Positions 54,928-63,799 of a DNA stretch of 64,000 nucleotides are shown in pieces; within the stretch, counting starts at the first letter, position 1, and the number at the start of each line of letters is the position of its first letter. The stretch is from Nitrincola tapanii. Its GTDB lineage: Bacteria > Pseudomonadota > Gammaproteobacteria > Pseudomonadales > Balneatricaceae. The stretch lies in assembly GCF_008368715.1 (NCBI RefSeq), contig NZ_SMRS01000001.1, positions 434,001 through 498,000 of the forward strand, given 5' to 3'. Under the pieces are notes generated by a model. That model made no database searches, was not told the DNA's origin, and was given only the letters and a program-made list of their open reading frames with translations. The position numbers were made by a program, and so were the translations under genes.

Positions 54928-55317
54928 ATGATAGCGAACGCACTAAAACAGTATAAATCGGTGGATTTGCAGGCAACTGTTCAGACCGCGTCACCGCATA
55001 AGTTGATTTCCATGCTACTGGCGGGTGCGCTTGAGGCCTATGCAAAGGGTAAGGGCGCAGCTGAGCGCAAGGATTTTGAAGCCCGTGCCAACCACTTAAA
55101 TAAGGCGATGGAAATCGTCTTAGGCTTGAAAAGCTGCTTGGATATGGATCAGGGGGGTGAGGTATCTGAGAATCTGGATCGCCTCTATGACTATATTCTG
55201 ATGAATACGCTGACAGCCAGTCGAAATAATGATGCGGAGTTGATTCAGGAGTTAATCGGTTTGCTTCTAGAAGTAAAAGAGGGCTGGGATGAAATGCCTT
55301 TAGAGTTTAGGCAATAG
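54928..55317 (+). CDS. fliS: Flagellin export chaperone FliS
   Basis: 129 aa helical-bundle protein. Motifs are ALKQYKSVDLQATVQTASPH, then LISMLLAGALEAYAKGKGA and LNKAMEIVLGLKSCLDMDQGG, the FliS pattern. It binds the flagellin C-terminus in the cytoplasm and prevents early polymerisation. Last gene of the flaG-fliD-fliS run, ending at a bidirectional terminator shared with fliW. Confidence 0.93.
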   Translation: MIANALKQYKSVDLQATVQTASPHKLISMLLAGALEAYAKGKGAAERKDFEARANHLNKAMEIVLGLKSCLDMDQGGEVSENLDRLYDYILMNTLTASRNNDAELIQELIGLLLEVKEGWDEMPLEFRQ

Positions 55318-55337
55318 AGATTAGAAGATTGATTGTT

Positions 55338-55368
55338 AAAAAAGGGACTCATTTGCAGTCCCTTTTTT
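55338..55368. terminator. Bidirectional terminator between fliS and fliW
   Basis: AAAAAAGGGACT (55338-55349) pairs with AGTCCCTTTTTT (55357-55368). A/T runs on both sides serve both converging genes. Confidence 0.92.
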
Positions 55369-55386
55369 CTTATACGCTAGTGTTTC

Positions 55387-55842
55387 TTAGGCGATAGAGC
55401 GAATCAGTGTGATGCGTTCGGTCTTCGGGAGGAGAACTTGTATGGCTTTGCGACTGCGCACGTTAATGACCACGGGCGCTGCGAGGTTCGCTTGGATCGT
55501 TTGATGAGCAGGAATACTTTCGGCTTCAGAGGGTGTTGTGTTACCGTTTTTGTAAAGGAGTACCACCACAGCAAATTCATCTTGCTCTTGTAAGTCAATG
55601 AGTTGGCATTGCTCGTCGGACAGAATAAATTCATAACCCAAATTTAGCAGTTGTGGCTCCATCACGGAAAAGCACAGTTCTTCATCTTCAATAGACTGTA
55701 ACCAGTGCACGGTGGGTTTGCCTTCTTCATGGAAAACTTTAAACCCCTTGCTGGATTCAAACCCCGGAAGCCCTTGAGGGAAGGTAATAATCTCATCGTC
55801 TTGAATCTCTTGGGGACCAAAGAGCGCGGTGTTGATTTGCAT
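55387..55842 (-). CDS. fliW: Flagellar assembly factor FliW
   Basis: 151 aa. FliW motifs: DDEIITFPQGLPGFES, the WLQSIEDEELCFSVMEP segment and a C-terminal NVRSRKAIQVLLP. FliW binds both flagellin and the RNA regulator CsrA, so that free flagellin releases CsrA to stop flagellin translation (worked out in Bacillus). No csrA gene lies next to it here. The start at 55842 has AAGGA at good spacing; the in-frame ATG at 55848 is too close to that site. FliW is less common in gammaproteobacteria. Confidence 0.9.
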   Translation of the reverse strand: MQINTALFGPQEIQDDEIITFPQGLPGFESSKGFKVFHEEGKPTVHWLQSIEDEELCFSVMEPQLLNLGYEFILSDEQCQLIDLQEQDEFAVVVLLYKNGNTTPSEAESIPAHQTIQANLAAPVVINVRSRKAIQVLLPKTERITLIRSIA

Positions 55843-55998
55843 GTTCATTCCTTATCAGATGTTGTTAAAAGTGGGAATGCTAGCGGCTGATAACTTCTTC
55901 GACTCAGCTTAACTTAATTGCGCAAGATTGCCATGATTTACAGCAGGTTTTTGCGTGGGAGTTGATTCGAGGCTTGAGTATGCAGTCTCTGTGTTGGT

Positions 55999-56427
55999 TT
56001 ATGCCGTGTGGCTGGCCTTCTCATGACGCAGGAGTAGGGCACTGAATTCAAGGAAGTCTGATAAGTGATGTTCGATAATGGCGATGGTGATCGGAAGTTG
56101 CAGGGTTTGGTAGTCATGTACGGCAATGTTGCGAAACCCAACCATGTTTTTTAGACGCTCTGCTAATTTTTTAGGGATGATATTTGCTTGAGCCAATACA
56201 CAGAATACTTCACGTGAGCTTTGAGGTAATCCGAGTTTATGCTGGCGTATTAAGTGATTGCCGAGATCGAGAGCGGCTTCACAGGCGCGTTGAATGTTTA
56301 GAATTGCAGCGTCCTGGCGTGTGAAGTCTGCGCTGAAGGTTTCGGGGTCTTTGTAATATTCTTCTTGAGCCCGCGCTACACAGCGTTCGATGCTGGCTGA
56401 TTTGTTCAATAAAACGTCATTGACCAT
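55999..56427 (-). CDS. hepT: HepT-type HEPN ribonuclease toxin
   Basis: 142 aa, helical, with the HEPN motif R-x4-H-x-Y as FRNIAVHDY (Arg99, His104, Tyr106) near the C-terminal half. HepT toxins cleave tRNA or other RNA and are silenced by MntA, which adds AMP to the tyrosine. Its start overlaps the mntA gene by eleven bases, the order mntA-hepT being normal. Distinct from the flagellar genes; likely an acquired toxin-antitoxin pair. Confidence 0.9.
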   Translation of the reverse strand: MVNDVLLNKSASIERCVARAQEEYYKDPETFSADFTRQDAAILNIQRACEAALDLGNHLIRQHKLGLPQSSREVFCVLAQANIIPKKLAERLKNMVGFRNIAVHDYQTLQLPITIAIIEHHLSDFLEFSALLLRHEKASHTA

Positions 56428-56812
56428 AGATGCGCCCTTGGCGGTAGATGTCTTCTAGAAGTGGAGCGCGTGCTTCATCGAGCCGCATCTTTTCACTGAT
56501 GATAAAGGTTTCATAGAGTTCGGCTTGGCTGTCGCGTGACCACCAAAGCTCACCGGTGGTGATGACTTGATATTGCATCACTGTGCTGGCTGCCCGTAAG
56601 TCTAAAAGATCGACCTCACATCCAGCCAGATCCACTAAGGTTTGTGCGAGTTGCCAGAGCTGAACGGGATCGGCATAACCTTCGACCAGCACGGCCAGAT
56701 CGAGATCACTGTTTGCATGGACGGTACCTTGGATGCGACTGCCAAAGGCATAAATACCCAATAAGCGCGGAAGTTTAAGTTGGAGTTGGGTGATGATCTC
56801 TTTTTGTTTCAT
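56417..56812 (-). CDS. mntA: MntA-type nucleotidyltransferase antitoxin
   Basis: 131 aa minimal nucleotidyltransferase. GSRIQGTVHANSDLDLAVL carries the GS...D-x-D active site (Gly24, Ser25, Asp36, Asp38), and a third acidic residue lies in CEVDLLDL. In known pairs it AMPylates HepT to neutralise it. The gene overlaps hepT, giving translational coupling. It starts just after the end of a decayed Rpn/YhgA-type gene. Confidence 0.9.
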   Translation of the reverse strand: MKQKEIITQLQLKLPRLLGIYAFGSRIQGTVHANSDLDLAVLVEGYADPVQLWQLAQTLVDLAGCEVDLLDLRAASTVMQYQVITTGELWWSRDSQAELYETFIISEKMRLDEARAPLLEDIYRQGRIYGQ

Positions 56813-56829
56813 GCCATACCTTGACTGGA

Positions 56830-57543
56830 TCAGTTCTTCTGATCAAGCCTGAGGGCTTTGACTTTATCTCCTGTCAGGCCCGAGGCTTGTACGATCTGAA
56901 TATCGTTAAGTAGGTTTATGTTAATCAGATTGCGTGCCATCTCGCGCTTGGCTTCCATGCGGCCTTGTTGAATGCCGCGTTCTGCCTACGGCTCAGGCCA
57001 TTTTTTGATGCGTTCAGACCACATATCAGGCACCTCATGTAAATCTTGTAGATCATTAAATTCTGGTAATTCCATTCCTAGGGCGCGATTAGCTACTAAT
57101 ACTCGGTGTATCCAAACGACAAAAACCCGTCGCAGTCCTCGCTGCTCAGAGGCTTGTAGTCATTCAATCAGAGAGCCTAGTACTTCAAGCATATCCTGTT
57201 CATCGCGGTTATGCTCGAATCGAAATAGGGCTGCAACCAAATTTCGCATGGTTTTCGACCATTCCGGCTGATTGACGATCGCGCCTTCGTCTGGAAGTAA
57301 ATAGGAAAGGTTAGGGCAGTAGTGTTCTAGTTCACCCGGCACTAGTTCGACCAGTTCAGAGATATTTTGTGCCGTACTCCAGCGAGATTCGCCGTTATAG
57401 AGTACTAGGGGTAGCACGGGTGGGCGTTTTTCATTCGGAGTCAGGGCCTCCCAGGCTTCTTTAACAAACCCCGTTAGCAAATCCTTGACCATTTCAGGAT
57501 CAGAGAAGAGCAGTTTGTAGTTGTTGTCGTCAGGAGTTGCCAT
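56830..57543 (-). pseudogene. Decayed Rpn/YhgA-type (PD-(D/E)XK transposase-like) gene
   Basis: The frame starts MATPDDNNYKLLFSDPEMVK, typical of the Rpn/YhgA-like family of recombination-promoting nucleases. After LLTGFV it jumps directly to KEAWEALTPNEKRPPVLPLV, so the catalytic middle of roughly 80 residues is missing. The same frame then meets TGA just after LGSLIE (about 57160) and TAG after KKWPEP (about 57000), beyond which the usual Gly/Arg/Glu-rich C-terminus continues (AERGIQQGRMEAKREMARNL). With one deletion and two stops it is almost certainly not functional. Confidence 0.85.
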
Positions 57544-57594
57544 GCTTATGCCTGCCGTATGGGACCTGTTTAATTAGGTCTTTTAGAGAGTAGA

Positions 57595-59199
57595 TCAGGC
57601 ACCCCAGGTAGCAATAGGGAAGCCTTGATAGTCCTCTTGGTGTTGCCAAATACGCTCATCCCAAGTGACTTTTGCATCACGATTAAAAATCACTAGATGT
57701 GCTTCATCGGCTCCGACCTGTTGGGCGTAATCGGTGGTTTGTTCTAAGCCTTTGCTCAGGGTGGTGTCTAAAGCCCCGCGTAGGATTTTGAGTTCAATGA
57801 CGATGCGCTGCATTGGGCCATAAAAACCTTGCTGTTTATCCAGCGGCCATTCAATCAAGAGATCGGTACGTTTGCGCCCGAGGCCATACTCACGACTGAT
57901 ACGTCCACCCCCATTGATAATGCGCTGTAAAAACGCCTGCATCAGCAGTTGTGGGGCGGCTTCTTTATAATCAAAGCCTTCACTCCAGCTGTCGCTGTGT
58001 TCACGAAAGAACTGTTGGAAGGCTTTGAGGAGTTTGTGGGTGTTGAGCGAATGATCAGCGTTGATGTACCAGCTTTGTTCCTGCTCAGGGATGCGGGTTT
58101 GGGCAATCCAGCTGAGTTCGCGAGGAATAATCTCTTGATAGATACGATTACTGATCGCCACCTGGGGGTGGGTGGTGATGATGCCAAGATCTTCAACATA
58201 TTGTTGATCATCTGCGATGATTTGGCTGATGGAAAGATCCTCCTCACTGCTGAGCAGGGCGCTGAGTACACGGTGAACTCTCGGCTCACGTAGTTTATCG
58301 GCCAGTTGATCGAGATGGGTGGCACGGGAGTAGATCAACCTTTGCCGTGCGGCTTTGTAATCTTCCAGTGTCAGGGCGTAGGTGCGATCACGTGCTTGAC
58401 GATCATGCCAGGTGAGTTCATGCCCGAGCGCGTTGACTAACCAGGGTTGGCCTTGGGTATCGGCCCAAAGCTCTGGAAATATAGCAGGATCAAAGAGTTG
58501 ACCCGTCTCTTCGGTATGCTGCAACCATAGGGCTTCACACTCCTGATAACTGAAGTTGCCCATGCGCAATGAAGCGGCTTTGATATTAAAAGCGCTGCCA
58601 CCGGTGATGATTTCTGCGCCCTCCTGTTGCATTCGATAATCCCGTACATCGCGCACGCCACACAGAATAATCGCCTGAGGAAAAGCACTGGGGCGTTGTG
58701 CATAACCGGCGCGAATTTGGCGCAGCAAAGAGATGAGGGTATCACCCACCAGGGCATCGACTTCATCGAGTAATAAGATGGTGGGTTTTTCACTCGATTG
58801 CGCCCAGCGCTCAAGGAGTGAAGAGAGCTGATCTTGCGCAGGCAGGGCTTTGCCATCGGTTTGATACCAGAGTGCGAGCTCGGGATGGTTCAAATGCAGG
58901 CTGATCGACCGGGTAATCGCACTACAAACAGCCGGAATCCCTTGGGTTTCATCCCCGCGTGCGGCTTGTGCGCCTTCAATGTTGGCATAGGCGCAGGCAT
59001 AACGGCCGGAGTTATTGAGTTCTTTCATCATCGCCAGTAAAGAGCTGGTTTTACCCGTCTGGCGCGGTGCATGCAGGACAAAATAACGCTTCTGCTGAAT
59101 GAGAACCTGAATCTCTTCCCAGTCAACACGCTGCAGCGGATCGATATGGTAGTGATCTTCGATGATGGTTGGGCCGGCGGTGTTAAAAAAACGCGACAT
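57595..59199 (-). CDS. AAA-like ATPase with C-terminal PD-(D/E)XK nuclease-like domain, copy 1
   Basis: 534 aa. N-terminal AAA-like ATPase with Walker A PRQTGKTSSLL (Lys50) and Walker B ILLLDEVDAL, a helical/winged middle, and a C-terminal nuclease-like part with RRTDLLIEW and IVIELKILRG (acidic residue and E-x-K of the PD-(D/E)XK type). Such fusions are often found in accessory DNA; function unknown, with defence or DNA mobility as guesses. Start MSRFFNTAG at 59199 is preferred (AGAG upstream); an earlier ATG at 59220 lacks a site. Nearly identical to the next gene except for sharply bounded blocks. Confidence 0.85.
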   Translation of the reverse strand: MSRFFNTAGPTIIEDHYHIDPLQRVDWEEIQVLIQQKRYFVLHAPRQTGKTSSLLAMMKELNNSGRYACAYANIEGAQAARGDETQGIPAVCSAITRSISLHLNHPELALWYQTDGKALPAQDQLSSLLERWAQSSEKPTILLLDEVDALVGDTLISLLRQIRAGYAQRPSAFPQAIILCGVRDVRDYRMQQEGAEIITGGSAFNIKAASLRMGNFSYQECEALWLQHTEETGQLFDPAIFPELWADTQGQPWLVNALGHELTWHDRQARDRTYALTLEDYKAARQRLIYSRATHLDQLADKLREPRVHRVLSALLSSEEDLSISQIIADDQQYVEDLGIITTHPQVAISNRIYQEIIPRELSWIAQTRIPEQEQSWYINADHSLNTHKLLKAFQQFFREHSDSWSEGFDYKEAAPQLLMQAFLQRIINGGGRISREYGLGRKRTDLLIEWPLDKQQGFYGPMQRIVIELKILRGALDTTLSKGLEQTTDYAQQVGADEAHLVIFNRDAKVTWDERIWQHQEDYQGFPIATWGA

Positions 59200-59344
59200 G
59201 GCAACTCTCGTGTTGAACATGAATGCACTGAGTATACAGTAAGTGGGAAAAGAATAACGCGAAGGTGGGCAGGAGCGGTAAGAGGAGGTGAGAGGTTCAC
59301 AAGCGCATCCCTGCTAGATCCCCTCTCGTCGCTGACCTTCCTAG

Positions 59345-60943
59345 TTAGGCACCCCAAACAGACACGCTCTGCTCTTTCCAGGTGCTCTCGTCTTGCCAAA
59401 TACGCTCATCCCAAGCGACTTTTGCATCACGATTAAAAATCACTAGATGCGCTTCATCGGCTCCGACCTGTTGGGCGTAATCAGTCGTTTGTTCTAAGCC
59501 TTTGCTCAGGGTGGTGTCTAAAGCCCCGCGTAGGATTTTGAGTTCAATGACGATGCGCTGCATCGGGCCATAAAAACCTTGCTGTTTATCCAGCGGCCAT
59601 TCAATCAAGAGGTCGGTACGTTTGCGCCCGAGGCCATACTCACGACTGATACGTCCACCCCCATTGATGATGCGCTGTAAAAACGCCTGCATCAGCAGTT
59701 GCGGGGCGGCCTCTTTATAATCAAAGCCTTCACTCCAGCTGTCGCTGTGTTCACGGAAGAACTGTTGGAAAGCTTTGAGGAGTTTGTGGGTGTTGAGCGA
59801 ATGATCAGCGTTGATGTACCAGCTTTGTTCCTGATTGGCGATGGTAGATTGTGTTGACCAAGTCAGCTCACGCGGAATGACTTCCTGATAGATCTTATTG
59901 CTGATCTGCACGCTAGGATAGGTTGTTACCAGCCCTAAATCTTCGACATAGAGCAGATCATCTTCTGGGAGGTTAAGACTGCTCTGTTCAGTATTGAGCA
60001 GCGCGCTGATCAGGCGATAAACACGTGGCTCCCTTAATTTATCGGCCAATTGATCGAGATGGGTGGCACGGGAGTAGATCAACCTTTGCCGTGCGGCTTT
60101 GTAATCTTCCAGTGTCAGGGCGTAGGTGCGATCACGTGCTTTACGATCATGCCAGGTGAGTTCATGCCCGAGCGCGTTGACTAACCAGGGCTGGCCTTGG
60201 GTATCGGCCCAAAGCTCTGGAAAGATGGCCGGCTCAAAGAGTTGACCCGTCTCTTCGGTATGCTGCAACCATAGGGCTTCACACTCCTGATAACTGAAGT
60301 TGCCCATGCGCAATGAAGCGGCTTTGATATTAAAAGCGCTGCCACCGGTGATGATTTCTGCGCCCTCCTGTTGCATTCGATAATCCCGTACATCGCGCAC
60401 GCCACACAGAATAATCGCCTGAGGAAAAGCACTGGGGCGTTGTGCATAACCGGCGCGAATTTGGCGCAGCAAAGAGATGAGGGTATCACCCACCAGGGCA
60501 TCGACTTCATCGAGTAATAAGATGGTGGGTAGAGGGGAGAGCTGTGCCCATTGTTGTAGTGTTTGCGTTAAACGATGTTGTGGGCTGAATGATTCTTTGT
60601 GCTTTTGATACCAGTCAAACAGAGCGGGCTGTTTAGTATGTAACTGAATGGCATTCACAATAGCATCACAGGCAGCCGGAATCCCTTGGGTTTCATCCCC
60701 GCGTGCGGCTTGTGCGCCTTCAATGTTGGCATAGGCGCAGGCATAACGGCCGGAGTTGTTGAGTTCTTTCATCATCGCCAGTAAAGAGCTGGTTTTACCC
60801 GTCTGGCGCGGTGCATGCAGGACAAAATAACGCTTCTGCTGAATGAGAACCTGAATCTCTTCCCAGTCAACACGCTGCAGCGGATCGATATGGTAGTGAT
60901 CTTCGATGATGGTTGGGCCGGCGGTGTTAAAAAAACGCGACAT
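59345..60943 (-). CDS. AAA-like ATPase with C-terminal PD-(D/E)XK nuclease-like domain, copy 2
   Basis: 532 aa, paralogue of the downstream copy, in the same orientation and with the same motifs (PRQTGKTSSLL, ILLLDEVDAL, IVIELKILRG). Differences cluster in three places: a 142-base block between Walker A and Walker B (60531-60672; copy 1 58787-58928), a block of about 220 bases before the nuclease part (about 59834-60049; copy 1 58084-58304), and the last dozen codons. Outside them the two genes, and the roughly 120 bases upstream, are virtually identical. The start is chosen by analogy with copy 1. Confidence 0.85.
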   Translation of the reverse strand: MSRFFNTAGPTIIEDHYHIDPLQRVDWEEIQVLIQQKRYFVLHAPRQTGKTSSLLAMMKELNNSGRYACAYANIEGAQAARGDETQGIPAACDAIVNAIQLHTKQPALFDWYQKHKESFSPQHRLTQTLQQWAQLSPLPTILLLDEVDALVGDTLISLLRQIRAGYAQRPSAFPQAIILCGVRDVRDYRMQQEGAEIITGGSAFNIKAASLRMGNFSYQECEALWLQHTEETGQLFEPAIFPELWADTQGQPWLVNALGHELTWHDRKARDRTYALTLEDYKAARQRLIYSRATHLDQLADKLREPRVYRLISALLNTEQSSLNLPEDDLLYVEDLGLVTTYPSVQISNKIYQEVIPRELTWSTQSTIANQEQSWYINADHSLNTHKLLKAFQQFFREHSDSWSEGFDYKEAAPQLLMQAFLQRIINGGGRISREYGLGRKRTDLLIEWPLDKQQGFYGPMQRIVIELKILRGALDTTLSKGLEQTTDYAQQVGADEAHLVIFNRDAKVAWDERIWQDESTWKEQSVSVWGA

Positions 60944-61270
60944 GGCAACTCTCGTGTTGAACATGAATGCACTGAGTATACAGTAAGTGGGAAAAGAATA
61001 ACGCGAAGGCGGGCAGGAGCGGTAAGAGGAGGTGAGAGGTTCACAAGCGCATCCCTGCTAGATCCCCTCTCGTCGCTGACCTTCCTTGTCAGCCGCCAAT
61101 CTTCAGTAGAAGATTGGGCTTATTCGGCAATCTGAATCGTCCTGACTCTGATCACATCCCTGTGTGATTGCCTAGTTTTAGATTACTGCATCGCAACAAA
61201 ATTGCCATAAAAATTTTTCTCAAAAAGGGTGAAAATGCCCTGTAAATTGGCGCTAATTCCTTTTGATTAG

Positions 61271-61309
61271 TGTCAAACTATTGACAAATTGGCTCAGCAA
61301 GGTAGTGTT
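61271..61309 (+). promoter_or_regulatory. fleQ promoter with an overlapping FleQ-box-like palindrome
   Basis: TTGACA (61281-61286), 17 bases, TAGTGT is a plausible sigma-70 promoter 30 bases before fleQ. The -35 is the right arm of TGTCAA-ACTA-TTGACA (61271-61286), which matches 11 of 14 positions of the FleQ box GTCAATAAATTGAC reported in Pseudomonas. Upstream, 61087-61270 shows no gene. Confidence 0.5.
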
Positions 61310-61338
61310 CCGACAAGGGAAATGCAGGCCATCTGGGT

Positions 61339-62769
61339 ATGAATGACTATAATTTTGACGCTTTGATTCTGGATGATCGTGAAGATCGTGCCGCGCAACT
61401 GCGCACTTGTCTCGAATATAGCGGATTGAGCTGTCATATTTTTGACTTTGTGGGCTGGTTACAGGCGAGCGCTCACTTTGATTTGAGCCGTATCGGGGTT
61501 GTGTTGGTTGGTACCAGCCAGTTACCCATCGCTTTGAGCCGATTGTTGGCGCAGTTGCAGTATGCGGATCAGCCTTTGCCCAAGCTTTTATTAGACACGC
61601 AGGCAGATCTTCCCGCGGAAGAACGTTTGAGTTTGGGGGTGTTAGGCGAGCTCACGCCGCCCTATCGCTGGGTGCAAATGCAAGATTACCTACATTTATG
61701 CACCACCTATCGCTCCGGTTTGCGGCCACAAGCCTTGGCGGAGGTGCGGGGTTTTGTCGGCCAGAGTCCAGGCATTTTAAAAATTCGTCAATTGATCGCT
61801 CAGGTCGCTGCGCGTGATGCCAGTGTCTTGATTACGGGCGAGTCGGGTACCGGTAAGGAGTTAGTGGCGCGTGCGTTGCATCAGCACTCAGCGCGCAATC
61901 AGGGGCCGTTTGTGCCCGTGAATTGTGGTGCCATTCCCGCCGAGTTGTTGGAAAGTGAACTCTTTGGGCATGAAAAAGGTGCCTTTACCGGCGCGATTTC
62001 GAGTCGTGCCGGACGCTTTGAGCTGGCGATGGGCGGTACGCTCTTTTTAGATGAAATTGGCGATATGCCTCTGCCGATGCAGGTGAAATTGTTACGCGTT
62101 TTGCAAGAACGGCAATTTGAACGTGTTGGTGGTACAAAAACATTGCAAGCTGATGTGCGTATTATTACGGCCACGCATAAAAATCTGGAAGCGATGATGG
62201 CGGCGGGAGATTTTCGTGAAGATCTTTATTATCGCTTGAATGTTTTTCCTATTGAAATGCCGCCTTTGCGTGAACGGGTAGATGATCTGCCTTTGCTCAT
62301 TCATGAGTGTAATCAGCGCATGCAGGCTCAGGGTTTAAGTGCGGTGCAGTTGCATCCACAGGCTTTAAGCTCTTTACGCTTGCATCCTTGGCCTGGAAAT
62401 GTGCGTGAACTGGTGAATCTGTTGGAGCGCTTGGCCATTGTTTATCCCGATGTCATCGTTGGGGTGTCTGAGTTACCGGCAAAGTTTCGGCATCTGGAAG
62501 AACCTGATCCTGCGCGCTACCACTCTCTTCTTGGTGATGTGCCATCACTTGATACGCCGCCGATTGAGGCTGTTTCAGGCCTAGTAAGGATTCAGCTGCC
62601 ACGTGAAGGGATTGACTTAAAGGCGCATCTCGAGGAGCAGGAGCGGTTGTTGATTGAGCAGGCTTTGGATACAACGGGTCAAGTTGTGGCACAAGCGGCA
62701 CGTCAGCTACAGATCCGCCGTACCACTTTGGTGGAGAAGATGCGCAAATATGGGATAGAGCGAGCATGA
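61339..62769 (+). CDS. fleQ: Flagellar master regulator FleQ/FlrA (sigma-54 enhancer-binding protein)
   Basis: 476 aa. A degenerate receiver-like domain (about 1-120) without a normal phosphorylation site, as in FleQ. Then an AAA+ domain with Walker A GESGTGKE (167-174), the sigma-54-contacting GAFTGA loop (214-219) and Walker B FLDEIGD (236-242), and a C-terminal Fis-type helix-turn-helix ([20 protein letters not shown]). FleQ activates class II flagellar genes, probably including the sigma-54 promoters at 37537 and 41242, and in Pseudomonas binds c-di-GMP. Its stop overlaps the fleS start. Confidence 0.94.
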   Translation: MNDYNFDALILDDREDRAAQLRTCLEYSGLSCHIFDFVGWLQASAHFDLSRIGVVLVGTSQLPIALSRLLAQLQYADQPLPKLLLDTQADLPAEERLSLGVLGELTPPYRWVQMQDYLHLCTTYRSGLRPQALAEVRGFVGQSPGILKIRQLIAQVAARDASVLITGESGTGKELVARALHQHSARNQGPFVPVNCGAIPAELLESELFGHEKGAFTGAISSRAGRFELAMGGTLFLDEIGDMPLPMQVKLLRVLQERQFERVGGTKTLQADVRIITATHKNLEAMMAAGDFREDLYYRLNVFPIEMPPLRERVDDLPLLIHECNQRMQAQGLSAVQLHPQALSSLRLHPWPGNVRELVNLLERLAIVYPDVIVGVSELPAKFRHLEEPDPARYHSLLGDVPSLDTPPIEAVSGLVRIQLPREGIDLKAHLEEQERLLIEQALDTTGQVVAQAARQLQIRRTTLVEKMRKYGIERA

Positions 62770-63791
62770 TCGATCCACAACTGGATGCCCAAACTTGGGA
62801 CCCTGCCGGAGCGGTACATCAAGGACGTTTACGCACCTTGACGCAAATGATGCCAACGGGCTTTTTGGTGATCGATAATCGTGGGCGGGTGATTGATGCG
62901 AATCCGGCGGCGCAGGAAGTGTTAGGGACGGAGCTTTTGAATCGCCCCTGGCTGGATATTATTCAAAGTTGTTTCGCGCCGCGACCGGATGACGGTCATG
63001 AGGTTTCGTTAAAAAATGGGCGGCGTGTCAGTTTGGCGACTCAGGCTTTACCGGATGAGCCAGGTCAGGTTGTCTTTATTACAGACCAAACCCAAACGCG
63101 CGACCTGCAAGCACGCTTGGCACAGTATCAACGCTTGTCAGAGATGGGGCGCATGATGGCGTCCTTAGCCCATCAGATCCGAACCCCCTTATCGGCGGCG
63201 CTGATTTATGCCACCCATTTGATGTCCGATGAACTCAACGATGAACAGCGTGTACGCTTTGCGGGCAAGGTTAAATCACGTCTGACGCATCTTGAGCAAC
63301 AGGTGCGTGATATGTTGATTTTTGCACGCGGCGAAACGCGCTTAGAAGATCGTGTGCATGCCGATACGCTTCTTCTGCGTATCGAAGATCTATTAGATCA
63401 GCCTTTAGTGCAGCATGATGCGGATTGTGATTTTATCCCGGCCACAGAAAACTGTCTGATTCAATGCAATCTGGAAGCGCTATTAGGGGCTATTCTCAAT
63501 CTTGTGAATAATGCCTTGCAAGCCAGCGGCCAGGGTGCACAGATACAGATACGGCTGTTTTGTGCAGAAGATCGGCTGCATATCTGTGTTGAAGATCGAG
63601 GTCCTGGCATGGATGCTCAGGCTTTACAAAAAGCCCAAGAGCCTTTTTACACGACAAAATCCCACGGCACGGGTTTAGGTCTGGCCATCGCTCAGGTGGT
63701 CGCGCAGGCTCATCATGGCGATTTTTATCTAAACTCCACGCCAGGCTTAGGCACTCAAGCCTGTCTATCCCTGCCTTGCATAGAAGAGTAG
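62766..63791 (+). CDS. fleS: Sensor histidine kinase FleS/FlrB
   Basis: 341 aa, cytoplasmic, no membrane segments. PAS domain (about 25-110), dimerisation/phosphoacceptor helix with His136 in [14 protein letters not shown], and HATPase with DRGPGMDAQ and [14 protein letters not shown]. It phosphorylates FleR, encoded next. ATGA overlap with fleQ; order fleQ-fleS-fleR as in Pseudomonas. Confidence 0.94.
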   Translation: MIDPQLDAQTWDPAGAVHQGRLRTLTQMMPTGFLVIDNRGRVIDANPAAQEVLGTELLNRPWLDIIQSCFAPRPDDGHEVSLKNGRRVSLATQALPDEPGQVVFITDQTQTRDLQARLAQYQRLSEMGRMMASLAHQIRTPLSAALIYATHLMSDELNDEQRVRFAGKVKSRLTHLEQQVRDMLIFARGETRLEDRVHADTLLLRIEDLLDQPLVQHDADCDFIPATENCLIQCNLEALLGAILNLVNNALQASGQGAQIQIRLFCAEDRLHICVEDRGPGMDAQALQKAQEPFYTTKSHGTGLGLAIAQVVAQAHHGDFYLNSTPGLGTQACLSLPCIEE

Positions 63792-63799
63792 TGCGTCAG

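Larger units (their letters stand above)
57595..61086. repeat. Tandem duplication of an approximately 1744-base unit
   Basis: The unit 57595-59342 is repeated at 59345-61086 with an offset of 1744 bases, including about 120 bases of 5' non-coding DNA (one T/C difference noted). Identity ends abruptly after GCTGACCTTCCT at 59342 and 61086. Confidence 0.88.

Noticed and set aside
57595-61086. AAA-nuclease pair as an insertion sequence
   Set aside because: No terminal inverted repeats, no target duplications and no transposase catalytic motif; the direct tandem arrangement fits simple duplication.
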